Part shown: positions 1 through 6,068 of the stretch, one piece after another
Numbering within the stretch: the stretch's first letter is position 1
Layout: each line of letters opens with the position of its first letter
Origin: Prolixibacteraceae bacterium
GTDB lineage: Bacteria; Bacteroidota; Bacteroidia; Bacteroidales; Prolixibacteraceae
Assembly (NCBI GenBank): GCA_007116765.1
Contig: SKHV01000484.1
Location: 1-11,714, forward strand
DNA: 11,714 bases
Direction of reading: 5' to 3'
The notes under the pieces: generated by a model
The model's database searches: none
Seen by the model: the letters and a program-made list of their open reading frames with translations, nothing else
Told to the model about the DNA's origin: nothing
Made by a program: the position numbers and the translations under genes

Positions 1-28
1 ACAGTTTTTTTGTGTCTAAAAATCAAAA

Positions 29-808
29 TTACAGCAAGCTCTTTTCGGGCAAAAATTTCCAGTATCGCCGCGGCATGTGGTTTTTCTGGCATTTGTAATT
101 CAGCCTCTCTTTAATAGTAATATTTTTGCAGTAACTACTCCACATATTCTGATATTTCACTTCGTCTTCCTGCAGCAGCATGGGCTGCAAGCTGCCATCG
201 TATAAGTTAAATGTTTTATTATCGAGTTTAACCTCGTCAATTTCCGAGGTGTTGTAATGAAAACCATAGTCGCGTTTCATGTCGTAAAGCAGCCACTGCT
301 GGTCGGCAAAGCGCTCTTTAAAATGCTTCAAAGTCATGGGCAGTACATCGTAACGCGGCTTTATTCCCGAAAAGTAAATTCCGTCTTTCGTCAATTGAAA
401 ACGTACAAACTGCAACATTCGCATGGCTTCCTGTGTTACTCGGCGCGAGGCTTTGCGAATGTCGATAATTTGCTCGTCGCTGTAGTTGCTTTCAATGGGG
501 ATTTTCGATGCAAAAGAAAGTTTGGCAAAGTGGTATAGTTTCATTTCAATGCCCGGTTCGCCCGATAAGAATGCCAAGAAAGGGAGTTGGTTCAAGTCGC
601 GGCTAATCTTTTTCTGCCAGCCCTTCCAAACACGCTTTGAGTTTTCAGGGTTTGTACTCACGAAAACTTTCTCGCAGAACATACTTTCCTGAAACAACTC
701 TTCAGCGCAAATATTCTCGGGCTCAATTTTCCGTACATAGCATTCAAACACTACGCTCAGAAAACCTTCAAATGTACCGTCGTAAAGGATTTTCATCTCA
801 ACCTGCAT
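29..808 (-). CDS. DUF4130 / TIGR03915-type DNA metabolism protein, partner of radical SAM protein
   Basis: A 259-aa soluble protein with no signal peptide or membrane segment. The N-terminal YDGTFEGFL (residues 9-17) and the C-terminal MPRRYWKFL (245-253) are hallmarks I recognise from the TIGR03915/DUF4130 family. This family is known to occur almost always beside the radical SAM protein encoded immediately upstream, and in many genomes it is fused to a uracil-DNA-glycosylase-like domain. Here the glycosylase-like half is absent: the length matches DUF4130 alone. The ATG at 806-808 overlaps the upstream gene by 11 nt, indicating co-transcription and probably translational coupling. A second ATG at 794-796 (Met5) would begin MKILYDGTF, closer to the usual family start, and is a credible alternative. 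The biochemical role is unknown; a role in DNA base modification or repair is inferred from family context and from the SOS-like genes next door. Confidence 0.85.
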   Translation of the reverse strand: MQVEMKILYDGTFEGFLSVVFECYVRKIEPENICAEELFQESMFCEKVFVSTNPENSKRVWKGWQKKISRDLNQLPFLAFLSGEPGIEMKLYHFAKLSFASKIPIESNYSDEQIIDIRKASRRVTQEAMRMLQFVRFQLTKDGIYFSGIKPRYDVLPMTLKHFKERFADQQWLLYDMKRDYGFHYNTSEIDEVKLDNKTFNLYDGSLQPMLLQEDEVKYQNMWSSYCKNITIKERLNYKCQKNHMPRRYWKFLPEKSLL

Positions 809-2096
809 TTTGCGTCAATAATATCGGCGTTTGGTTAAAATTAAAAAGTTTCAGTTGTGTATCCGGCATTCTTTTTCTTTTGTGCATGTCGGCAGTTAGT
901 ATTTGGTGTTTAAGTTTTTCGGGAGCAATATCATGAATGGCTGCCGGCAATTCGTTGTTGGAAATAAAGTACTGTGCCCGCTTCATTACTACGCCAATTT
1001 TTTTAAGGTGATGGCTGCTTAGTCGGTTAAAACGCCGTGCCTGGACAATACGCTGTGCCGACTGTACTCCAATTCCGGGCACGCGCAATATCATGTAGTA
1101 ATCGGCCGTGTTCACATCGATAGGGAATAAATGATAGTTGCGTAAGGCGTAGGCCAGTTTGGGATCTACTTCAAGGTCGAGAAAAGGGTGTTCGTCCGAT
1201 ACTATCTCGTTAGCCTCGAATCCGTAAAATCGCATTAGCCAGTCGCTCTGGTATAAGCGGTTTTCGCGTATCAGAGGAGGTGCTTTTAAAGCAGGTAATC
1301 GATTGTCGTATTCGTTAACCGGCAAATATCCTGAGTAGTAAACCCGTTTTAACTGTTGTTGCTGATATAAATTTGTAGCTAACGAAAGTATCTGCCTGTC
1401 GGTTTCGGGGGTAGCCCCAATTATGAGCTGGGTGCTTTGCCCGGCAGGTGTAAATCGAGGCGCATTCCGGTGTTTTCTGCTCTCTTCTTTGCTTTGCAAA
1501 ATATCCGTTTTAATCTGCTCCATGGGCAGATAAATGTCATTGTGGTTTTTCTCGGGTGCTAAACGTTTTAACTCGGGATTTGAAGGTATTTCAATATTTA
1601 CGCTCATGCGGTCGGCATACAGTCCTGCCTGGTGAATAAGTTCGCTGCTTGCACCCGGTATGGCTTTTAAGTGTATGTAGCCGTTGTAGCGCTCTTCGGT
1701 ACGTAGTTTTTTTGCCACCAGCATCATGCGCTCCATGGTATAGTCGGGGTTCTTTATCACTCCTGAACTTAAAAACAAACCTTCAATGTAGTTCCTTCGA
1801 TAAAACCCAATAGTAATATCCACTAGTTCCTGCGGGGTAAGCGTAGCTCTCGGGCGGTCGTTGCTACGGCGGTTTATGCAGTAGGCGCAATCGTAAATGC
1901 AGTGGTTGGTCATGAGTACTTTTAGCAAACTAATGCAGCGCCCATCGGCAGTAAAGCTATGGCATATGCCACAATTTACTGCGGTGCCAATGCCCTTGTC
2001 GCTATTGGCTCGGCTGTTCCCGCTCGACGAACACGATACGTCGTATTTAGCCGAATCGGCTAATATATTTAGTTTCGTGCGAGTTTTTTCGTTCAT
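798..2096 (-). CDS. Putative DNA modification/repair radical SAM protein (TIGR03916 type)
   Basis: A 432-aa protein with the radical SAM cluster motif CIYDCAYC (Cys66, Cys70, Cys73), which should bind a [4Fe-4S] cluster and cleave S-adenosylmethionine. Ahead of it lies a conserved-looking stretch with Cys42, Cys45 and Cys54 (CGIC...DGRC), possibly extra metal ligands. Near the C-terminus RVPGIGVQSAQRIV (338-351) is a helix-hairpin-helix, a non-specific DNA-binding element unusual for radical SAM enzymes. This architecture matches the family described as a putative DNA modification/repair radical SAM protein, always paired with the DUF4130 protein encoded just downstream, as here. It starts 55 bp from the divergent umuD, and a palindromic promoter lies between them. 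The substrate is unknown. The leader is short and no clear Shine-Dalgarno sequence is visible, as is usual in Bacteroidota. Confidence 0.92.
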   Translation of the reverse strand: MNEKTRTKLNILADSAKYDVSCSSSGNSRANSDKGIGTAVNCGICHSFTADGRCISLLKVLMTNHCIYDCAYCINRRSNDRPRATLTPQELVDITIGFYRRNYIEGLFLSSGVIKNPDYTMERMMLVAKKLRTEERYNGYIHLKAIPGASSELIHQAGLYADRMSVNIEIPSNPELKRLAPEKNHNDIYLPMEQIKTDILQSKEESRKHRNAPRFTPAGQSTQLIIGATPETDRQILSLATNLYQQQQLKRVYYSGYLPVNEYDNRLPALKAPPLIRENRLYQSDWLMRFYGFEANEIVSDEHPFLDLEVDPKLAYALRNYHLFPIDVNTADYYMILRVPGIGVQSAQRIVQARRFNRLSSHHLKKIGVVMKRAQYFISNNELPAAIHDIAPEKLKHQILTADMHKRKRMPDTQLKLFNFNQTPILLTQNAG

Positions 2097-2112
2097 TTGT
2101 GCAAATTGTTTT

Positions 2113-2133
2113 GTATTTTTGTGTCAAAAATAC
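2113..2133. promoter_or_regulatory. Perfect 9-3-9 inverted repeat, candidate operator of the divergent damage-response promoters
   Basis: GTATTTTTG (2113-2121) is followed by TGT and the exact inverted copy CAAAAATAC (2125-2133). The symmetry puts a Bacteroidota -7 element, TATTTTTG (TAnnTTTG), on each strand: 2114-2121 for umuD and 2125-2132 read leftward for the radical SAM gene. A repressor dimer here would block both directions. The obvious candidate is the XRE/S24 protein encoded at 4580-5350; this is inference. The -33 elements are weak: a TTTG at 2096-2099 is only 14 nt from the rightward -7, and none is clear for the leftward promoter. The palindrome is directly visible; its function is not proven. 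Confidence 0.6.
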
Positions 2134-2151
2134 TAAAAATAATAGTAATAA

Positions 2152-2595
2152 ATGATGGGCTTTACTAAAAAAGTTTTTCTGAAAATTTATCCGGTATCGG
2201 TAGCAACTCATTTAAAAATACCTGTTGCCGATGGTGGAATTCGGGCAGGGTTTCCCTCGCCGGCGCAGGATTTCCTCGATTTGTCAATCGACCTGAATAA
2301 AGAGTTTGTGCGCAATCCTACGGCAACTTTTTTTGGAAGGGTTAAAGGCGAGTCGATGCGCGATGCGGGGATCTCCGACGGCGATTTGGTCATAGTTGAT
2401 AAAAGCCTGTCCCCGCGCGACGGAAAAATTGCAGTATGTTATCTCGACGGCGAATTCACTATGAAGCGTATAAAAACCGAAAAAGATTGTTGCTGGCTGT
2501 TGCCGGCCAACGATGAGTTTAAACCAATAAAAGTAACGCCCGATAACGACTTTGTGATATGGGGAATAGTAGCTCACGTAATAAAAAGCTTTTAG
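2152..2595 (+). CDS. umuD: UmuD-like S24 peptidase, self-cleaving DNA polymerase V accessory subunit
   Basis: A 147-aa protein of normal UmuD length. On RecA-ssDNA filaments, UmuD cleaves itself to UmuD', which joins UmuC as Pol V for error-prone translesion synthesis. The cleavage site Ala32-Gly33 sits in RAGFPSPAQDF, which aligns with E. coli CGFPSPAADY. The catalytic Ser68 is in GESM and Lys105 is in TMKRI. All three are offset by exactly eight residues from E. coli Gly25, Ser60 and Lys97, so the catalytic geometry is intact. Two adjacent ATGs (2152 and 2155) could each start translation. It is first in the operon and is followed 64 bp later by umuC. The upstream palindrome overlapping its -7 element predicts damage-dependent induction. 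Confidence 0.93.
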   Translation: MMGFTKKVFLKIYPVSVATHLKIPVADGGIRAGFPSPAQDFLDLSIDLNKEFVRNPTATFFGRVKGESMRDAGISDGDLVIVDKSLSPRDGKIAVCYLDGEFTMKRIKTEKDCCWLLPANDEFKPIKVTPDNDFVIWGIVAHVIKSF

Positions 2596-2659
2596 TACAA
2601 TAAATCCTAAGTTATATTTAAATGTTAAGGATAAGTATGAAATCTGAAAACGGTAAACA

Positions 2660-3922
2660 ATGTATGCATTAGTCGATTGCAATAACTTTTATGCCTCGTG
2701 CGAGCGGGTGTTCAATCCCGGACTTAACGGAAAACCGGTAGTGGTGCTTTCGAATAACGATGGCTGTGTAATTGCCCGCAGCAACGAAGCAAAAGCATTG
2801 GGCGTACCTATGGGCGCTCCCGCGTTCAAGTACAATAAGCTTTTTGAAGCGCATGGAGTAGCAGTGTTTTCGTCGAATTATGCATTGTATGGCGACATGA
2901 GCAATCGTGTAATGACCATTTTGAGCGAAATGTCGCCCGAAATTGAAATTTACAGCATCGACGAAGCTTTTTTGCGCTACAGTAATTGTAGCTATCTTGA
3001 TTTGCCGCGACATGGTCAAGCTATGCAGCAACGTGTGTTTAAATCAACCGGAGTGCCTATTAGTGTGGGTTTTGCACCTACTAAAGCGCTGGCTAAAGTA
3101 GCCAACCGTATTGCAAAAAAATTCCCCATACGTACTCAAAATGTATATGTGATTGATAGTCAATATAAACGCGAAAAAGCACTGAAATGGCTCGCAATTG
3201 ACGATGTATGGGGTATTGGGCGCCGCTATGCACAAAAACTGAAGTATTACGGTGTAAACACGGCTTTTGATTTTATTCAGAAACCCGATGCATGGGTGAA
3301 AAAGAACTTCTCGGTAGTGGGCTTGCGCTTGAAGCATGAACTCGAGGGGAAAGTAACACTGGGTATTGATGAGGAAAAAGCAAAAAAACATATTGCTACT
3401 ACACGCTCGTTTGAAAAAATGTATACCGAATTCGATCAGCTTAAAGAGCGTGTGGTCACTTTTGCCGTTACCTGTGCCGAAAAACTGCGTAAGCAAAAAA
3501 GCTGCTGCAATGCAGTAATGGTTTTTATTCACACCAACGGCTTTAACCCCGATATGCCACAGTATAGCCGCAATGTTGTAGTCAAATTGCCCTATGCCAC
3601 AAGTTCGGGTATTGAGCTGGCACGTTTTGCTGTGCAGGGGCTTAGTTGCATTTTCAAAGAGGGTTTTCATTATAAAAAAGCCGGAGTAATAGTGATGGAT
3701 TTAATTCCGGAAAACGAACGGCAAATGACTCTCTTTGAAAAACCTAATTTAAAACATGTGCAGCTGATGAAAACTATGGATGCGCTTAATGCGCAATTGG
3801 GACAGCAAAAAATAAAACTTGCCGGACAGGATTTGGGACGCACATGGAAAATGCGACAGGAAAAGCTTTCGGCACGTTATACCACACGAATTAACGAAAT
3901 AATTACGATATATAGTGAATGA
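2660..3922 (+). CDS. umuC: UmuC, Y-family DNA polymerase V catalytic subunit
   Basis: A 420-aa translesion polymerase, full length for UmuC. The N-terminal YALVDCNNFYASCE carries catalytic Asp6, SNNDGC (31-36) is the typical finger segment, and SIDEAF holds catalytic Asp101 and Glu102. DDVWGIGRRYAQKL (181-194) forms the thumb helix-hairpin-helix. The little finger spans roughly 240-345. QMTLF (355-359) matches the QxxLF beta-clamp-binding motif in the same place as QLNLF of E. coli UmuC. The last ~55 residues are the DUF4113 tail typical of UmuC rather than DinB. All catalytic acids are present, so the enzyme should be active. No strong Shine-Dalgarno precedes the ATG. The next gene starts 35 nt after the stop, or overlaps it by 4 nt if an upstream ATG were used. 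Confidence 0.97.
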   Translation: MYALVDCNNFYASCERVFNPGLNGKPVVVLSNNDGCVIARSNEAKALGVPMGAPAFKYNKLFEAHGVAVFSSNYALYGDMSNRVMTILSEMSPEIEIYSIDEAFLRYSNCSYLDLPRHGQAMQQRVFKSTGVPISVGFAPTKALAKVANRIAKKFPIRTQNVYVIDSQYKREKALKWLAIDDVWGIGRRYAQKLKYYGVNTAFDFIQKPDAWVKKNFSVVGLRLKHELEGKVTLGIDEEKAKKHIATTRSFEKMYTEFDQLKERVVTFAVTCAEKLRKQKSCCNAVMVFIHTNGFNPDMPQYSRNVVVKLPYATSSGIELARFAVQGLSCIFKEGFHYKKAGVIVMDLIPENERQMTLFEKPNLKHVQLMKTMDALNAQLGQQKIKLAGQDLGRTWKMRQEKLSARYTTRINEIITIYSE

Positions 3923-3957
3923 CAAACATTTCAAAAAATCATTGTAAATTGCAAGCC

Positions 3958-4569
3958 ATGTGTTTTTTTAGCCAACAAACAAAAGATGCAACAAAGGTTG
4001 AAAAGCGGTTTAATGCCGTGGTAAACGACCTGTTGAACTTTCAAACGGGAGCATTCAATGGTTTTGAGCATCCTCGTACACCAGTGATTACAAACGATAG
4101 TAGCGATGTTGTTCAGCACTTGCAGTGGGGCTTGATTCCGCATTGGGCTAAAGACGATAGCATTAAGAAATATACACTCAATGCCAAAATCGAAACATTG
4201 AATGAAAAACCTTCATTTCGGAATTCCATAAATCAACGCTGCCTGGTTATTGCCGATGGCTTTTTCGAGTGGCAATGGCTCGATTCCAAAGGACGGCGCA
4301 AGCAAAAATATCTGCTTACCCTGCCCGATGAACAATTGTATGCCTATGCCGGAATCTGGTCTGAGTGGGTGAGTGTACTCACCGGCGAAATTGTAAAAAC
4401 CTATAGCATAGTAACAACAGAGGCTACAGGTATTATGCGCGAAATTCACAATACGAAAAAACGGATGCCCGTAATCCTCACACCCGAAAACGAACAACTA
4501 TGGCTACAAAATGCGCCAATTGCTCAATTTGCAAAGGTTCATATAGAATTATGTGCAACAAAAATCTAA
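3958..4569 (+). CDS. SRAP-domain protein, abasic-site DNA-protein crosslink shield (YedK/HMCES family)
   Basis: 203 aa from the start chosen here. The reading frame opens at an ATG at 3919 inside the umuC stop, but that would bury the catalytic cysteine at residue 15. SRAP proteins need Cys2, exposed by Met removal, to form a thiazolidine with the ring-opened abasic sugar. The ATG at 3958 gives MCFFSQQ and fixes this. With this numbering the other active-site residues fall where E. coli YedK has them: Asn75 (TLNAKIET), Glu104 (GFFEWQW) and His164 (IHNTKKRMPVIL). The family protects ssDNA abasic sites during replication and is known to sit beside SOS polymerase genes, as here between umuC and a self-cleaving repressor. 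The short gaps on both sides indicate one transcript. Confidence 0.93.
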   Translation: MCFFSQQTKDATKVEKRFNAVVNDLLNFQTGAFNGFEHPRTPVITNDSSDVVQHLQWGLIPHWAKDDSIKKYTLNAKIETLNEKPSFRNSINQRCLVIADGFFEWQWLDSKGRRKQKYLLTLPDEQLYAYAGIWSEWVSVLTGEIVKTYSIVTTEATGIMREIHNTKKRMPVILTPENEQLWLQNAPIAQFAKVHIELCATKI

Positions 4570-4579
4570 ACAGGAAGCT

Positions 4580-5350
4580 ATGATTCACTTACAGCAAAAC
4601 ATAAAATACCTGCGAAAACACAAAGGCCTCACGCAAGGCGAACTGGCCGAGAAACTCGGGATTAAGCGCTCGCTTATTGGTGCTTACGAAGAGGGGCGGG
4701 CTGTGCCTAAATTGTTGGTTATTCAACAAATGTCGTTGCTCTTCGGACTGAGTATCGACAGGTTTCTTACTGTTGATTTGTCCAGCGAAAAACTGTTGCC
4801 CGGAACCGATTTGCGGGTACTTTCTACAGTGGTCGATGCAAACAACAACGAGCGCATAAGCATTGTGCCGGTAAAGGCCTCGGCGGGCTACCTTAACGGG
4901 CTGGCCGACCCCGAGTATGTAGCCGAGCTTCCCCATTTTGCTCTGCCGGTTTCGGAACTTTCGCAGGGCCTTACATACAGGGTGTTTCAAATTAAAGGCG
5001 ACAGCATGTTGCCGGTGCCTTCGGGGGCTTATGTGTTTTGCAGTTTTGTGGAATCGTTTAGTGGTGTTCGTAATGGCAAACCCTATGTTGTAATTACTGC
5101 CGACGAGGGTATTGTGTACAAGCGCGTGTACAATCATGTGGATAATGATGGTACATTACTGCTTAAATCGGATAACCAGGAGTATGAACCTTACAGTGTT
5201 ACTTCAAGTACCGTACTCGAAATGTGGCAGGCTATCGGCTTTCTTACTTTTGAGCTGCCTGAGCCCAACCGGGTCGATGTGGAAATACTTTCTACTATGG
5301 TTTTTAAAATGCAGGAGCAAATCAGAGAATTGAAAGAAGATAAGCTCTAA
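4580..5350 (+). CDS. XRE-family repressor with S24 (LexA-like) self-cleavage domain
   Basis: 256 aa from the ATG at 4580, 10 nt after the SRAP stop and preceded by a purine-rich AGGAAG. A GTG at 4553 overlapping SRAP would add nine residues outside the fold. Residues 6-62 form a Cro/CI-type helix-turn-helix (GLTQGELAEKLGIKRSLIGAYE). The C-terminal S24 domain keeps every feature needed for autoproteolysis: an Ala102-Gly103 scissile bond in KASAGYLNG, Ser142 in KGDSM and Lys181 in VYKRV. A short coiled helix ends the protein. It therefore resembles LexA/CI: it should repress DNA, then cleave itself when RecA is activated. As the last gene of the umuDC-SRAP operon it most likely autoregulates that operon through the palindrome at 2113-2133; this target is inferred. 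Confidence 0.88.
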   Translation: MIHLQQNIKYLRKHKGLTQGELAEKLGIKRSLIGAYEEGRAVPKLLVIQQMSLLFGLSIDRFLTVDLSSEKLLPGTDLRVLSTVVDANNNERISIVPVKASAGYLNGLADPEYVAELPHFALPVSELSQGLTYRVFQIKGDSMLPVPSGAYVFCSFVESFSGVRNGKPYVVITADEGIVYKRVYNHVDNDGTLLLKSDNQEYEPYSVTSSTVLEMWQAIGFLTFELPEPNRVDVEILSTMVFKMQEQIRELKEDKL

Positions 5351-5363
5351 TTTGCTCTAATTT
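5344..5363. repeat. Tandem 10-bp duplication at the end of the repressor gene
   Basis: GCTCTAATTT occurs twice in direct succession (5344-5353 and 5354-5363) and spans the repressor's stop codon (CTC TAA). It is probably a slippage duplication. It does not form a hairpin and no terminator is visible between this gene and yceI. Confidence 0.8.
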
Positions 5364-5383
5364 CAAGTTTGCAATCAGAAAAG

Positions 5384-5399
5384 AAGATATTTATATCTT
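5384..5399. promoter_or_regulatory. 16-bp palindrome upstream of yceI, candidate regulator-binding site
   Basis: AAGATAT, TT, ATATCTT: 7-bp arms with a 2-bp centre. It lies about 18 bp upstream of a weak -7 candidate TACATTTA (5418-5425), where a -33 region would be, so a bound protein could activate or block transcription of the yceI-porin pair. The right half ATATCTT recurs at 7389-7395 over the start of the Rrf2 regulator gene. The AAGAT outer half-site resembles half-sites known for some Rrf2 regulators such as NsrR, but the match is short and the surrounding DNA is AT-rich. Confidence 0.45.
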
Positions 5400-5452
5400 A
5401 AAATCAATATTTTTATATACATTTATACTATAAATCAAATAGGATATATAGT

Positions 5453-6055
5453 ATGAAAGTAAAACAATTGATTAAACTTTATCTGCTTGCTGCATTCTTT
5501 ATGATGGTGCAGCCTGTGTTGCTAACCGCACAAAACCTCTATGTTATTAATGATTCTAAAAGTTCAATTAGCGTATCGGGCACTTCAACAATGCACGATT
5601 GGACTATGAGTCTTGATAATTTTGAGTGCAATGTAGACGCTGTGATTTCAGATGATTACAAACTGATTATTCACTCTATTTCATTCAAAGGAGAATCAGA
5701 GTCTTTGTCGAGTGATAATTCGTTAATGACAAGCAAGGCACACGATGCTCTCAAAGTTAAGCGACACTCGAGCATCAATTATCGGTTTTCTTCTTTGAAC
5801 GAAATTGCGATTCAGGGTGGAACAGTAGAAGGCAAGGTGAATGGCAATATAAGCATTGCCGGAGTTGAAAAAGATATGGTGTTGCCTTTTAGTGGTGAAA
5901 TTGATACGGATTATGGAGTTAGTTTAAGCGGTGTTTTTAATCTAAAAATGTCAGACTTTAGTATTAAACCCCCCACTGCGTTATTGGGAGCAATTAGAAC
6001 AGGTGATGAAGTAAAAGTAGAATATACACTTTATTTTGATGGAGATAATTTTTAA
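5453..6055 (+). CDS. Exported YceI-family protein
   Basis: A 200-aa protein. Residues 1-26 form a signal peptide (basic MKVKQLIK, then a hydrophobic core) with probable cleavage after Ala26 before QNLY. The mature part has the YceI beginning, with GTSTMHDW (43-50) near the first strands, a long alternating beta pattern, and a late segment like GxIRTGDEVKVEYTLYF. YceI proteins are lipocalin-like barrels that bind isoprenoid-type lipids in the periplasm or exterior; the ligand here cannot be told. It lies 13 nt ahead of the porin-like gene, so the two are almost certainly co-transcribed. The upstream palindrome may be its operator. Its sequence looks more AT-rich than the repair genes to the left (judged by eye). 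Confidence 0.88.
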   Translation: MKVKQLIKLYLLAAFFMMVQPVLLTAQNLYVINDSKSSISVSGTSTMHDWTMSLDNFECNVDAVISDDYKLIIHSISFKGESESLSSDNSLMTSKAHDALKVKRHSSINYRFSSLNEIAIQGGTVEGKVNGNISIAGVEKDMVLPFSGEIDTDYGVSLSGVFNLKMSDFSIKPPTALLGAIRTGDEVKVEYTLYFDGDNF

Positions 6056-6068
6056 ATAGCGAATTGAT

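Noticed and set aside
2608..2634. Imperfect hairpin ATCCTAA...TTAAGGAT between umuD and umuC
   Set aside because: Only five uninterrupted pairs, a large AT loop and no T-run; not a convincing terminator or attenuator.
2637..2672. An 11-codon ATG-started ORF overlapping the umuC start, possible leader peptide
   Set aside because: No ribosome-binding signal and no codon or motif pattern; such short ORFs arise by chance and conservation cannot be tested here.
3044..3670. Long antisense reading frames inside the umuC gene (208 codons), and similar ones in umuD, SRAP and the repressor (2284-2682, 4213-4497, 4589-5137)
   Set aside because: They lie opposite genes with clear protein families, and their translations are rich in Cys/His/Phe with no domain pattern.
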